A DNA stretch of 64,000 nucleotides from Pyxicephalus adspersus (Eukaryota; Chordata; Amphibia; Anura; Pyxicephalidae). The position numbers and the translations under genes are program-made. Shown here in pieces: positions 11,141-22,575 of this stretch. The notes beneath the pieces are model-generated. The model ran no database searches, was not told the origin of the DNA, and saw only the letters and a program-made list of their open reading frames with translations. The stretch is from the NCBI RefSeq assembly GCF_032062135.1, contig NC_092869.1, positions 47,226,163 to 47,290,162 on the forward strand, in the 5' to 3' direction. How positions within the stretch are numbered: position 1 is the first letter of the stretch; the number at the start of each line of letters is the position of its first letter.

Positions 11141-11465
11141 TGGCAGCACAGTGGTTCAGTATTTAGCACTCTGGCCTTTGCAGCGCTGGGTCCCAGGTTC
11201 AAATCTTGGCGTGGAGTTTGCAGGTTCTCCCCATGTCTGTGTGGGTTTCCTACGGGGAATCCAGTTTCCTCCCACATTCCAAAAACATGCAGTTAGGTTA
11301 ATTGGCTTCCCCCCAAAATTGACCTTAAACTGTTTTAATGACATATGATTGACGTAGGGATATTGGATTGTGGGCACCTTTGAGGGACAGCTAGTGACAT
11401 GATGATGGACTTTGTACAGGGCTGTGTAATTTGTTGGCATTATATAAATACTGTATATTAATATT
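11141..11465 (+). mobile_element. tRNA-headed V-type SINE, near full length
   Basis: The best-preserved SINE in the window. The tRNA-like head runs from 11141, with box A-like tggcagcacagtggttcagt and box B-like ggttcaaatc. The central V domain follows (gagtttgcaggttctcccc, gtgtgggtttcc, cctcccacattcc, then gttaggttaattggcttcc). The tail contains gggctgtgtaatttgttgg and cattatataaatactg. The tail resembles the 3' end of the LINE at 48530-50553, the classic arrangement by which a SINE borrows LINE reverse transcriptase. Open frames across it are shadows. Confidence 0.9.
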
Positions 11466-11522
11466 GAATAACACATGATAGACCCTTTTGTTCTGACTTA
11501 CTAAAAAAATGAATATCTAGAA

Positions 11523-12224
11523 CAGTGTTTCTAAACCAGGATTATTTCAGAGGCTGCTAGATCACCTTGAGCAATGAGCAATCTGTGTCTCTCAGTAAAG
11601 TGACACGAATGATCTTTTTGGCTATGTGTAAAGGTGACATTCTTTCACTTGAGAAGGAATGTAAGTGTTACCACTACATCTGCAGATCATCTGTCCAACA
11701 GCTTGCTACCAGAGACTTAGCTCAGTTATACTCACTGAGCCTTTTTGGATACCTGACCCCAACCTGACATTGACTATGCTTGCCTGTTGCCAGCTCCGAC
11801 CCCTGCTTGGACCTACACTATGCTTGGCTGCCCTGACCGCAGTCTGTCTAGAGATCTTGCCTCTGGCTATCATCCTACCCAGTACCTGATCTTGGCTGTC
11901 ATTACACTGAAACCCCCTGTTCTTCTCGTCCTTGGTGGGGAGAGCTGGGGGCAGTGACATAGTGTTCTCCCCACAGCAAAGTAGTCCAGTAGCCACTAAG
12001 GTCACTGGCCCATCAATTCTTGTGGGGTGCTCTTATGATAACCAGCGGACATTTCGGCTCTACACCCCAAGTAATCTGACGCCACCAACCAGGGGACACA
12101 ACCCTCATAATAAGAAGAATTTTTCCTTCTGACCACCATGCTAATGTACTGTCAACTGTGGATATAGTAATTATCCTAGGGGTTCCCCCAAAGTTATTTT
12201 AGGAGAAAGCATTGAGAAAGGCTG
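11523..12224 (+). mobile_element. hAT-like non-autonomous element, interrupted by a younger insertion
   Basis: Ends are cagtgtttctaaacc on the left and, inverted, cagcctttctcaatg on the right. Flanking 8-mers atctagaa and gcctagac share CTAGA, consistent with a decayed 8-bp target duplication. The body matches two other copies (25855-26132 and, inverted, 32575-32841): gaggctgctag, ttgagcaatgagc, aatgatcttt, gaccaccatg, ggggttccccca. Relative to those copies about 445 bp are inserted at 11666-12110. Confidence 0.7.
11666..12110. mobile_element. Insertion nested in the hAT-like element, unclassified
   Basis: Boundaries come from comparison with uninterrupted copies. TAAG lies on both sides (11662-11665 and 12111-12114), a possible 4-bp target duplication. 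The insert begins TGTTACC. Its body (cagcaaagtagtccagtagccact, given here only as key words agccactaaggtcactgg) resembles 29900-29960, so it belongs to the same family as the sequence carrying the 46-bp minisatellite. A solo LTR is possible, but the right end does not read CA. The open frames here are not convincing. Confidence 0.5.
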
Positions 12225-13322
12225 GCCTAGACCAATCCCCAACTCATAGCATTCTCGTCATTTCACTCTGAATGTTATTACTTCCAGGGATCCTGTTGGG
12301 ATACCACCAGTGTGTAGAAAGTTTCACACTTCAGAACCTCCGGAGTCCAGCTCTCCATCACCCAAATCTTGCAATATTGTCAATATAGACCAATTCAATA
12401 TCACCTTTCAACTCCAAAAAGTATCCAGACCCTTAAAAGCCCTTCTCCGATTGGCTGTTACATTTTATGCCACGCAGCTGCCTCTCTTTGTGCTATGTAA
12501 CCGAATAAAGCCTTGGAGTATATAAACACATTTTCAATAAGAAGTTACCAATTACAATCAGAATAGACTCTGATATCTCTTTTAGACTCTTATAATAATG
12601 ACTTTTTTTTTGTTACCGCGTCTTCATGGAGACATCTCATTAGATGAAAACATCTTGTTTACACTGCAGATCCCCGAGCTGCTTTAATGCGATCCCGCGC
12701 TCTGCAAAGGAGAACTGAAACATTATTATACCTGATAGGGCAAGGTTTGTATATATTACACGGCACACTGAAATGGAGTCTTTAAATATTAATGAGTACA
12801 TTCATACATTATTAAATATAATATCCACTTATTTGTATGCAAAATATAGATTTTTTAGATTTAGATATTCATTTGTGCACACAGACTTTACTGTAACTTT
12901 TTTTTCTGATTAGATAAGAATAATAGTTGCAGACTTTAGATGTTAGTGCTGCTGGAATATAAATGATTGCTTGTTCAGGATCTGTGGAAATACAAGGCGG
13001 ACCTTTGTCCACTTCTGATTAAGCCTTTGGAAAGACCTCAGCTTAGCTTTGTCTAAAGCTACGATCCACTGAAGGGCGCCCGGCCAACTAGAAAAAAAAA
13101 GAACTGAGAAAACAAGTCTTATTCATTGAGCTGTGATTTGGTTTTATAAAATATCAGAGGGTTCATTATCAAAATGTTAGAAGTTAACATTGAAAATTTT
13201 AACTGGTGGGGAAAATGAAGCTAATTTTGACTTTTTTAATTATTTATATTTTCATCTGCCTCACGAATAAAAGATCTCTATTGTACAGTGCTGTAGATCT
13301 TTTGTCTGGGGAGATGTAATAT
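12225..13322. other. No gene; possible conserved noncoding block at 12590-12790
   Basis: 12600-12770 is repeat-free with several CpGs (taccgcgtcttc, gcgatcccgcgctctgc) inside AT-rich DNA. This is the main reason to flag it. The rest is AT-rich and featureless. Confidence 0.25.
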
Positions 13323-13711
13323 TGAGGGCCCATTTCTACTTAACAGTTTGCAGTGCGTTAATGCACACGCCTTATCAGGCCTAATGGCATGTGTTAACAT
13401 GTGTTACCGTAAGGGAGGCCATTTATTATGAATGAGCAGCTAACATGCTACAGTAAATAAATAAAAAAAATAACTGTTAAAATAAAAAAAAATAAAAATA
13501 AATGTATGGTCTTTTTTTTGTTAGAAAATGCAGCACAAGGCATGGTATATGTGTTGCAGTGTTTTGTGTAGCTCGGCACTACTGCCCAATGCATGAAGAC
13601 TGCATCACAATGCACTGCACAAGTATGTTCCAATGCATTGTGATATTGAATGTTAATGTGTATATTTTAGCATGCATTATCACATGCATGCACAGGTGAA
13701 TGGGTCCTGAA
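13323..13711. mobile_element. MITE with GGGCCCATT-type inverted ends
   Basis: The left end ttgagggcccatttctact pairs imperfectly with the right end caggtgaatgggtcctgaa. The interior has repeated ATGCA-rich words (caatgcat, gcatgcattatcacatgcat) and an A-rich tract at 13462-13503. No coding capacity. Some resemblance of its right end to gtgaatgggccc at 8891 suggests a wider family. Confidence 0.6.
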
Positions 13712-15179
13712 ATTTTTCACCTCATCCAAAGAAACTATTAGGCTAAATTCCCACTATTCTATGTGCATTGAAGCATGCATTGTAGGTGTTAATGATCCCA
13801 TATGGCTGCTAGGACTTTTTTTCAGCCGTTGGCATCCATTGACTGCCACTTCTAAATAAATGAACTGTCTTCATGCTGCATATGGTAACTGTCAAACTGC
13901 TGCATGTCAGAGTATATGTGGAAATGCACTGCAACAGAATATGAATGTGTTTAGGCCCACAAAGTAGAACTAAGCCTTACCTATACTTACACCAACTACG
14001 TGACATTATTGAGTTCCCTTACCTTAGCTAACATCTTTTTTTGGGTTCAGAGCTCTAAGTCATTTTGATTGACCAATGCAAATTGTTGCAACTTTTACAC
14101 AAGTGCATGGGATTTTATCCAACAAGGCAGATCCAGACCATGGTTTTGCTTTAAATCTTTGTTCCTTTCAATAAATTTACCCTTCACTTTCCCTTCATTA
14201 TATGTGTCATCCAGCCGCCCCTTCATTAAATCTTACCTTCACCCTTCCAGGCAGGTCAATACTGTAGACAGGTGATGCCTCTTCTGTAACATTGCCTTCT
14301 ACCTGCAATATATCCAGCAAAAAAAGATGTGTTGAATCAGTTTTGGTTGCCACAATACCCAGCAACCCCATCTTCCCTGCCAGGAATGAATGAACCACCA
14401 CATGCATGTACAGGAGTTACATCATCCAATCAAGATGGCCAAAGATCAACAACGAGAAAGAAGAAGATGGCAGCACCTGCGAGAGAGTAGGAACAGCTGA
14501 GGGTTTGGTTCCACTTTTAGTCGTGCACAATTGCACCAGAACATCCTCTAAAATGACCTACTCCATTTTCTCTGCACTCCATGAGCTTCTCACATGTGCA
14601 TTAGAAACTGCAACAAGTCCGATAGATTTCTGCCTCATTTCATGGCTGGAGAACGTCGACCATCATCTAGCCCTCCCTGTCCAGCCTGACTGCCTTTAGC
14701 TTCATCCATTTAATTTATTGAATGTCAGTTCACTTTCAATAATTAAGGCTGAATGTTCTATGTAGACGTAACCATAGCTTCTTATTTTCAGGTAGCTATC
14801 TACAGCACTCTACTCTCCTCATAATCCACCTGCAATGCATGGAGAAACCTAAAGATTCAGTGACGGTCTCTGGCTACTAAAAAAGTTTATGTGATTAAAA
14901 CACAAATATTTAATTTAATAATTAGAATAGTGATAAAAGAGGGGGGCAAGGAAGGATAGGCAAATATAAGCCAATACCCTCAGCTTTTAATGAATGGCAA
15001 AGCACCAACCACACCAACCAATGTGTTGTGTATTAACCACATGTGTTTTCCTGCTCATTTCTGCAACGCAATAAGTAAATTGACTGCAGCATTTAGTATC
15101 TGCTTTAGGTCCAAAACCTTATGAAACATTTTCTTCCTTCAGCATATCCAACAAAAATAAAATTGCTTTTCTTTAAATT
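13712..15179. other. No gene recognised; possible weak MITE at 13740-13968
   Basis: 13740-13968 begins aggctaaattcccac and ends tgtttaggcccac, loosely inverted. 14170-14480 contains words seen in frog-type repeats (aagatggcagcacctgcgag), but its ends could not be fixed. Open frames at 14069-14699 overlap on both strands without motifs. Confidence 0.3.
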
Positions 15180-15640
15180 AATTATTATTTTTAATTAATT
15201 TAAATGCATTTGCGTGTTGCACTTAATAGGTATACCAACCACATATTATTATTATTATTAGTATTCAGAAAGCTGAACCCAAGTAAAATATCATCCACCA
15301 ATTTCAGTCTGGATTCTCTACCCATTCTCTGGCCTCCTTTCCCATTTCTCCATTTAATTATGTTTTACATTGGGCGCAGAAGATTAAGCGTTGAAATATA
15401 TAATATTCTGCAATCCAGTTATAGAGCTAAAATGGATTGCTACCTGAAACCATTATTTACTAAATCATTCCTCAAAAGAGCTATTTGTTTTTCCAGATCA
15501 GCTGCCAAGTATTTTATTAACAAGGCTCGTTATCTCGATGACCTCTGTTTCGACGAAGGAGTCGACGGGACGGGGCGTGAAAAATGTATTCCGCCAAAAT
15601 AAAAATTACCTTTACAATTGCATTAATTATGAAATATAAC
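15180..15640. promoter_or_regulatory. Putative conserved noncoding element
   Basis: A repeat-free block with dense TAAT cores (aattaattatta, ttaattaatt) and a CpG-containing segment at 15525-15595 (gacgaaggagtcgacggg). It contains a 132-residue open frame (15204-15602) without recognised motifs, which I read as chance. Conservation could not be tested. Confidence 0.3.
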
Positions 15641-18079
15641 TTATAACATTGTGAGAACTTCAAGAAATTGATTAATACATATAATTTTAATGCAGCCGGT
15701 TGAGAAATTCATGGATTTTGTGAACGCTCCGTAAACCCCACTTATCATTATACTAGACAAGACAAATGTTCTCATTTAATGGAAAAACATGAATTTCAGT
15801 AACTTATAGCAACCACTGTGACATTATCTTTATAATATATAGTTTTAGAATAATTGCAATGATTAGTTTGTTTGGATTGGTGGAGTTTTTTAAAGGGAAC
15901 ATGGGCCCATTCTGGGGCAAAGAATCAGATTAATATTAAGAGCTACTAAATACTTTCCCTTCACTGCCCTTCTGACCTATTCAATCAGTGGCAGCATATA
16001 GGAATACCTGGCATTTCTGGGTACAGTAAACATGTGAATCGCTCTTCTTTATCCCAGGTAACAGTATTGGTGCTAAGAGCTGGTACTCTGTGCTATGTAA
16101 GCTTCAAGTCTTACTTGGACATGTTGGCCATTCATTGTTCAATAGGTGCATGGTCTGGTGCATGACCAATATCTCCAACATATTGATGTTTTGCCTGCTT
16201 ATCACCATGATTCTATTACCCAACCTGGTTCAATACCACCCCTCCTGTTATCACCACTGACACAAGGCAGAGCTCCTCTTGCTGCTGGTTGTCATATCAG
16301 AGAGAATGGTATTGTTTGTGCACAGGAACTTCCCATCAATGTTCAATTGATATACTGATCAAACAATGATCAGGGAATCTGGAAGAACAATCTGTGATCG
16401 GGGTCACCCCATACTAGGTAAACTTACCTGGCCCCTCTCCTTCATTTCTAAGTGTTCTATCTTTGCAATAGTTGGGTGGAATCCAGATCATGCCGGTAAC
16501 ATGGCCCCCGTGCCACTTCTTAGCCTGCTATTGTAACTCCAGGGGATTTTGTACAGGAGGTGTTAGGAAAGCCCTCTTATCAGCTGGGCAACAACAATCT
16601 ACATTGAAAATTGAAATATGAAAAGTCAGAAACAGAGTTGTTTTTAGAGTTTAGCTTTTTTTGGAGACACCAATGGAGTTCCCAGTATTTCAGTCCACTG
16701 GAATGTGGAAATAGCATTGTGAAAAAGGTGACACATTTTGTGTTTATTGGTAAGTCAACAGTCAAAGGATCCAGTTCAGGGTTCTTTATGAAGAAATTAG
16801 TACAAGTCTAAATAAACTTTTCTGAATTGCAGACTCAGGAGCAAGATGTCCTAATGTTCATAACATTTAGATGAATATGGTTTCACCAAGTTGGCCACTT
16901 GTACATAGAGACACAATGCAGAACAAAGCATGGTGTGTTGGCAAAGGGAAATTTCAGCTGTAATGAGTTTATAGACAACGCTAAAGACGTGTCTTCTCTC
17001 TGCATGTAGGGCACAGCTTCCAGACCTCGTTTTTTTGTTTAAATGCACTATTTATTGGCTATTTGTTTTGAAAAACATTTATTTTTTCTTTCCTCATAAC
17101 ATTCTTTTTGCTCTCAACATGGAAATATTTTTTTTCATTTAGTTTTCAATGTATTTTTGTAGATGGAATTAGATGAATAAATAAAACAATTCATAAATTC
17201 AAAATGTTGAGTGGTTCTTTGACTTTCCACCTGCCACCTGGGAGATTCCACTCTTTTTTTTCATTGTGCTCCTTCAGGCGTTAACATGACTCTCTTATCC
17301 TTTTCCTTTATTTTCTGCCATAATCTCACAACTAAGTTAGTCAAGGGAATTCATTGCTCCCAGGAGTCTTATTTATTAGTGCAAGGAACAGCAGCTAACT
17401 GTTGTGGCGTCCTCAGTAACCTCTGGGAGCAATGTGTGGCTCTGACAAGCATAGGGGAACAACAGAAAAGAAAGGTCACGTGTAAAAAAGGTGCTAAATA
17501 TGGGCAATTTCTTCCTATTTATCTAATATAATCTACTGAAGGGGGATAATAGATCCTCAAATATTTAAAGAACTAAAGAGATCCTGTGGGCATAGAAATT
17601 GGCACACTTCACTTATTTCAGTTATGTAGACTTATCTTGACTTTGCTTTCACCATCTCCTGAGTTGCTTGCTTGGAACAAGCATTTATCTTGTAGAGCCC
17701 AAATAACTCTCAAAGCATGACTCAATTCTGATAAAAGCTTCCCATTGGAGCACCCCTGACCCTTTATGTATACCTTGCTTCTAGGTGTCCTCATTCAAGG
17801 CCAGTGATATCACATATACTATTCACCCTTTTACCCCGGGCCTGAGGGAAGATCCTATGCACTAAAGCGGTGGCACTTTCAATGGCATTTCTCTGTGAGT
17901 TTAGGGTAGGAGATGTACACTTGATGCCCTCGGCTCAAAGTAACTAGGTAGAATGATATTGGCAATCCCCTAACTCAGAATTGGACTTAGGCTGGACCTC
18001 TGGGTGGGTAGGTCTGCATTAGAGGTGAGTATAGCCGTCAACCTGTGTTTTATTTTTATATATATTTAATTTAAAAAAA
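15641..18079. other. Long stretch without a recognised gene or repeat
   Basis: Mixed single-copy-looking DNA. Open frames at 16146-16358, 16611-16811 and 17286-17531 have no motifs and no convincing splice partners. 17560-18010 has near-neutral composition and may hold an old, unrecognised repeat. Confidence 0.3.
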
Positions 18080-18116
18080 TAATCACGTTGCGGGAAGTGG
18101 CTCCCTTCATCAGGGC
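18080..18116 (-). repeat. Recurrent core motif, minus strand
   Basis: On the minus strand it reads ccctgatgaagggagcc then cccgcaacgtg. The CGAAACG part is altered, but order and spacing fit the other copies. AT-rich (TATATATTTAATTTAAAAAAATAA-like, 18056-18082) sequence adjoins it. Confidence 0.5.
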
Positions 18117-19543
18117 TCCAGGGTAATGATTCTTAATGGGAAGGTCTGAGGCTAAAATAAGTTACAGATTCTTAAAAGGATTTCTTTAGCAGCTGGATTT
18201 TACAGCAACCCTTGTCTCTGAACTGACAGGTCCTCTTTATAATTCATCTCAAATTATGACAGCTCTTCCTTAAATTATTAGATCAATCAGACAAGTTATT
18301 TTTAAAAACATAATGCCGCAAAACAATTTGTTCTTGAAATTGTTGTCATTTCACAGTTTTTAGATACATAATTTTATTCTGAACAAATTGTGAATAAGGG
18401 AAAGGAATAATGCGAAAAAAATAAAAGTAAAATTTTAGTTTAGATGGATAGTTAAAATAACCATGAATTCCGATCAGACCAGATGTTTATGAATAGGAGA
18501 CTTGGAGTTTTTTGCAAAGGGCAATTATAATGATGAGGTGTGGGAGATACTTTTAGGATAGTATGGCAGAGTATAGAAGCATGAAGGGAAGAGGCATACA
18601 GCTATTTTATAGGTAGACATGACATTTGGGTTTGAATCCCTGGTATGGTACAGTGCATAGGCTTCCCCCCGAGTCAGCTGAGTCTCCAAGTCAATAATTT
18701 AAAGGAATCAATAAACCAACCTCATTTGCATAAAAGGGGCTCATTGGAAAGATACTTTTTTACTTTAAACAACACATTTGCCCCCCCATCACACACACAC
18801 ACAAAGTTTAGTAACTTCAAACTTCATGCAAGATTTTCTTTTCCCCCTATAATTAGCAGCAATGAGTGAAATTGTAATTTTCAACTTTACGGAAATTCAA
18901 TTAAATATTTGGGTAAATGCGTGAAAGTCAACACAGAAAGCAAAATGGTGTGATTTTTGGTAGATAGGGTGCAGTGGGCTTTAAACATGTTACATATCAA
19001 GGAATAGAGAAACCCAAGCCCTCCTCGTTCATACAAATGGATGAATTTTCTTTTACAGTTTAATAAATGGGGGCTGGGGAGCATTCACAGTTTCACTGGT
19101 TATTTCAGTAATTAGTTAAGTTGTAGCCATTCTGATTGATCATGGTTTGAAGACCGGTCAATCAATTTGACAAGTTTTGGTCAAATTTGTTTGGAGCTTG
19201 CAGGCTGAGGATCAGGGGAGTCAAGTAACTCAAAATAAATGTCATGGAGGTAAAAGTGCATATGACAATATTATATTCTAGAAGGTTCACAAGCAGACAA
19301 AGGTTATAAATAGTCAATTGAAACAATAAAGATCCACCTTTTATCTAACTTTCCCACCCTCAATTAAATATATATATGAACAACACACAGAGAACCAATA
19401 TTACAGGACGTTAGAATCACTCTTTTTAAGATATATCATGTTTGTATTTAAAACTAGAAACATAATTTATTACGACATTAAAATTTCAAAGATATGTCTA
19501 TTATACCAAGAACATTGATTGTACATCCAATATCAACCAGCAT
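18117..19543. other. No gene recognised
   Basis: AT-rich DNA with a short CA run at 18790-18801. 19300-19540 is AT-rich and belongs to the arm region of the next core-motif copy. Confidence 0.3.
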
Positions 19544-19582
19544 TCAACGCGTTTCGCAACATAGGCTTCCTCAGGATAAGAC
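19544..19582 (-). repeat. Recurrent core motif, minus strand, well preserved
   Basis: On the + strand it reads caacgcgtttcgcaacatag then gcttcctcagg. Inverted words attataccaagaac (about 19500) and tcttggtataaatg (about 19676) flank it on either side, suggesting a foldback element centred on the core. Confidence 0.65.
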
Positions 19583-19809
19583 TGGTATCATATTTAATAT
19601 CATATCTGCTCCAAATTTAAAACCAAAGACTACAGTGATCTTTAGAAGCGATGGTATTCTCCATCAACACGGCCTCTTGGTATAAATGTACACTTTTTAG
19701 AAGGACCATATCATAAGGTCTATTATTGTTGTACCTAATGTTCTAAGCTTTTCTTAGGCCCTTTTCTTCAATTCAGTTCTGAGAGTTATTGATTTACCAG
19801 GTTGTGTGT

Positions 19810-19995
19810 GGAAACCATGGAGTCAGTGGGCAGAAAGCTGGAGGAGGGGTAGATACAAGACCCGTCACCTTGCACAAGAATGGAGATTGGCACTGACCAG
19901 TCTTTAATATAGACATTTTCTGAACAGAGAGAAAGTTTTATGCTTGATTACTCCGCAGATCTGAAAGAAATATTCAAAGCACATTAGGATACCAA
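19810..19995 (+). repeat. Unclassified interspersed repeat, copy 2
   Basis: Diverged copy of the 5612-5812 repeat, sharing ctggaggaggggtagataca, cttgcacaagaatgg, ccagtctttaata and agatctgaaagaaat in the same order. Confidence 0.6.
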
Positions 19996-20880
19996 TAATA
20001 AGAACACATTTAATTCCTCCTTCTTGTAGTCAGATAATATTTGCTTATTCCAAAAATAAGCTTTAAAAACAGCATATGATGCCTGAAATGCCACCTCTGT
20101 GCAGACCTGTGGGCAGAGCAGTAAGCCAGTTTCATATGTGGGAGTTTTTGCATGCACAACCATTTTGATATGCAGCATGTTGTTTATTTTGTAATCATAG
20201 CTGGATTGGATAGATCGTATTTAAAACCATTAGTTTAAAAAAAACTGATTTGTTTAGCAATTATCTAAATCATTCCAATTTCTTAAGCAGCATTTGTTAT
20301 TGCATGGTAATAAGTTTGCGGTAAGTTTTTTTTTTTTTATGTCATAATTAAAAAACCTCCATGCGGAGTTCTACTGGCCACATGACGTCCTGGGAGGATG
20401 CTGTGCTATTGATCTGTCCAGTCCGTTATGAGGAAGCTATTACCAGTGGTGGCAGATCTGTATCCCCGTAGCTAGTGCCTTTTTCTGCTCAAACAGCTGA
20501 TTTCTTTGTTTGCTAGACTGAACTGGAATGAAAGAACATGAGTTGAATATTTCATGCTGTGCTGATATGTATTATTCATAATCAAACTCTTCAGAAAGGA
20601 ACAGAAGGAGTTGTGAGGGCTTTAAATGAAGTATTCTCTGTAGTTAGCAGAGAGGGCACTGATAGATTCTTGTGGCTAGAATTCTCTCTATGTTATAGGG
20701 AATGATATAATACAACAGGATAGGTCTAATAGGAAGAAACAACCACTGCAGCTCCACAACATAGTCTGTGGGTTTACTAAGTAAAGCATTTAATATAACA
20801 AAATATTCCACTTGTGCTTTACTGCTCAGAGTGAGACTTTGAAGTGGTTTATGACTTCTGCTACCAATATCTGCAGATGT
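19996..20880. other. No gene recognised
   Basis: AT-rich with T and A runs (20318-20340). No repeat ends or splice-flanked open frames seen. Confidence 0.3.
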
Positions 20881-21345
20881 ATATACAACATAGGCCCAAA
20901 AAGTTGTGGACACCCAACCATCGCTATTAAATGGCTGGAAGTACGAGGATCTCCTTCAAAGTGACTAAATACAAATGTTCCCAGTGAAGCATGCAAAGAC
21001 ATTGTAGACAATTGTTCTCTTCCAGCCTTGTGGTGACAGTTTGGTGAAGACCCTTTTCTGTTCCCCCATGACTGTGCCCCGGGAACTAAGCCAGCTCCAT
21101 ATAGACATGGGGTCACCAGTTTGGTTAAAAGGAACTTGAGTGGTCATCACAGAACCATGACCTCATCCCTATCTTTGATGAATTGGAATGGTGAGCCAGG
21201 TCTTCTCATCTAACACCATTGACCTGATCTCACAAATGGGAGCAAATACCCACAGATACCCTCCAAAGACTTGTGGAGATCCTTCCAACAGAGTGGTGTG
21301 GGATGCTATGGAAGGCAACTCCATATAAATAGTAATAGGGTAGGT
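20881..21345 (+). mobile_element. Tc1/mariner transposon remnant
   Basis: The left part reads cccaaaaagttgtggacaccc (20895-20915), the usual inverted-end motif of a vertebrate Tc1-like element. From about 21148 the decayed C-terminal part of a Tc1-type transposase is recognisable: the DNA for the DLIPIFDELEW segment (the family's DLNPIEHLW region), then ARSSHLTPLT and TDTLQRLVE. Frameshifts and stops make it inactive, most of the gene is deleted, and no right inverted end is seen. A G17 run (21350-21366) follows directly. Confidence 0.75.
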
Positions 21346-22019
21346 AAGTGGGGGGGGGGGGGGGGGTAATTGTGAGCAAGGACTTCTCAACCACCATTAG
21401 TACCTTTCAACTTTTTTTTGAATAAGCTTGACATAATCTCAGTCTATTAAAATGTTATTGTAATTAATGTAAAATCTCAAAATTATCACCAACAACATAA
21501 ATGGTACAGTAATAAAGCAGAACAAAACTCACCCGTCCTCACTTCATCACTGACATCAATATCCTTGCTCGGACGTCTTCCAGGTTGGGTCTTTGGCCAT
21601 TGATTGGCCAGGCTTTAGTGAAGTAACACAGATATGCTGGGAATGTGCACTGAACTTTACATGCCCAACACAGTGTACAATATACTGAAGAATATAAACA
21701 GGCAGGTAAGTTCCATTGAATTTCCTTTCTACAATAAAGAGCTGTCTGATCACATTTTTAAGAATAAGAAGTGTGATTGCACATATTGCTGGAAATTTCC
21801 CATAATGTATTTGTTTCATTTGTCAAAAAAGCCTTTAGCCGGCCTTGTATATTTAGGACACTCCTGGTTTCCTTTCGCAAAAGTAGAAATGCAGGCTTCA
21901 AAAATGTATGCAGTCATAGCAAACAGTAAATCATTTAGTTATGTGTTCCACCGGAAAATTACCCCAATGACGTCCGAAAGGGGAGTTTGCTCCTATTTTG
22001 CCCAGCCTGTGGTTTTAGA
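21346..22019. other. G17 run, then unassigned DNA
   Basis: 21350-21366 is a run of 17 G. A 131-residue open frame (21634-22029) contains a strong donor-like GCAGGTAAGT at 21703-21712 but lacks a good acceptor, and it runs into the following foldback element. It is not called as a gene. Confidence 0.35.
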
Positions 22020-22575
22020 TACTATATAGCTGAGAGATAAAGAGATAGAGACTTTTGAAGGGCAGAGTAGATAAGATTAAAAACACAAAATTTTATTGAT
22101 TTCAAACATATTTTAAACCCATGAGACTATTGTCTCTTGGGTTAATTCCTAAACTAACATTTGACCACTAATTTTGGCAACAGGTAGTAACAAAAAGTTA
22201 ATTCATCATACTGCGTATCTCATAAAAAACAGCAGTACGTCCAAATTGATAACGGTTTTAGTATCAAATCCTTTCAGGTAACAATTCGGTACCACATGCT
22301 TCTGCGGTAAGAAGCCCCAGCAACATTACCAAGTCTCCTTCTACCCCTGAGGAAGCCCAGTTTGTGTGAAACGCGTCGGGTGGGAAACCTTATCGCTTAC
22401 GGTTACGCAGTATGATGAATTCATTTATTGTTTCTAGTGGTCAAATGTTAGTTTAGGAAATAACCCAAGAGACAATAGTCTCAACTTTTTAAATTATGTT
22501 TGAAATCAATACAATTTTGTGTTTTTAATCTTACCCTTCAAAGCCTGGCTCCCACTCTCTCTCAGCTATATAGTA
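22020..22575. mobile_element. Large foldback DNA element with the recurrent core near its centre
   Basis: Both ends read TACTATATAGCTGAGAGA when taken inward, and the arms match closely for roughly 200 bp: agattaaaaacacaaaatt, tattgatttcaaacata, gagactattgtctcttgggt, cctaaactaacatttgacca and aattcatcatactgcgta. The core, cctgaggaagcccag then gtgtgaaacgcgtcggg, sits at 22343-22382, slightly right of centre. There is no coding capacity. High arm identity suggests moderate age or gene-conversion between arms. Superfamily is not assigned; no clear target duplication beyond possible TA. Confidence 0.85.

Noticed and set aside
11141..11220. tRNA gene considered
   Set aside because: Box A and B-like words are present but they belong to the SINE head; no complete cloverleaf and the same head recurs with the SINE body.
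15204..15602. 132-residue open frame
   Set aside because: No motif, no splice context, embedded in TAAT-rich noncoding-like DNA.
21634..22029. 131-residue open frame with a strong GTAAGT donor-like site
   Set aside because: No acceptor of matching quality, and the frame runs into a foldback element.
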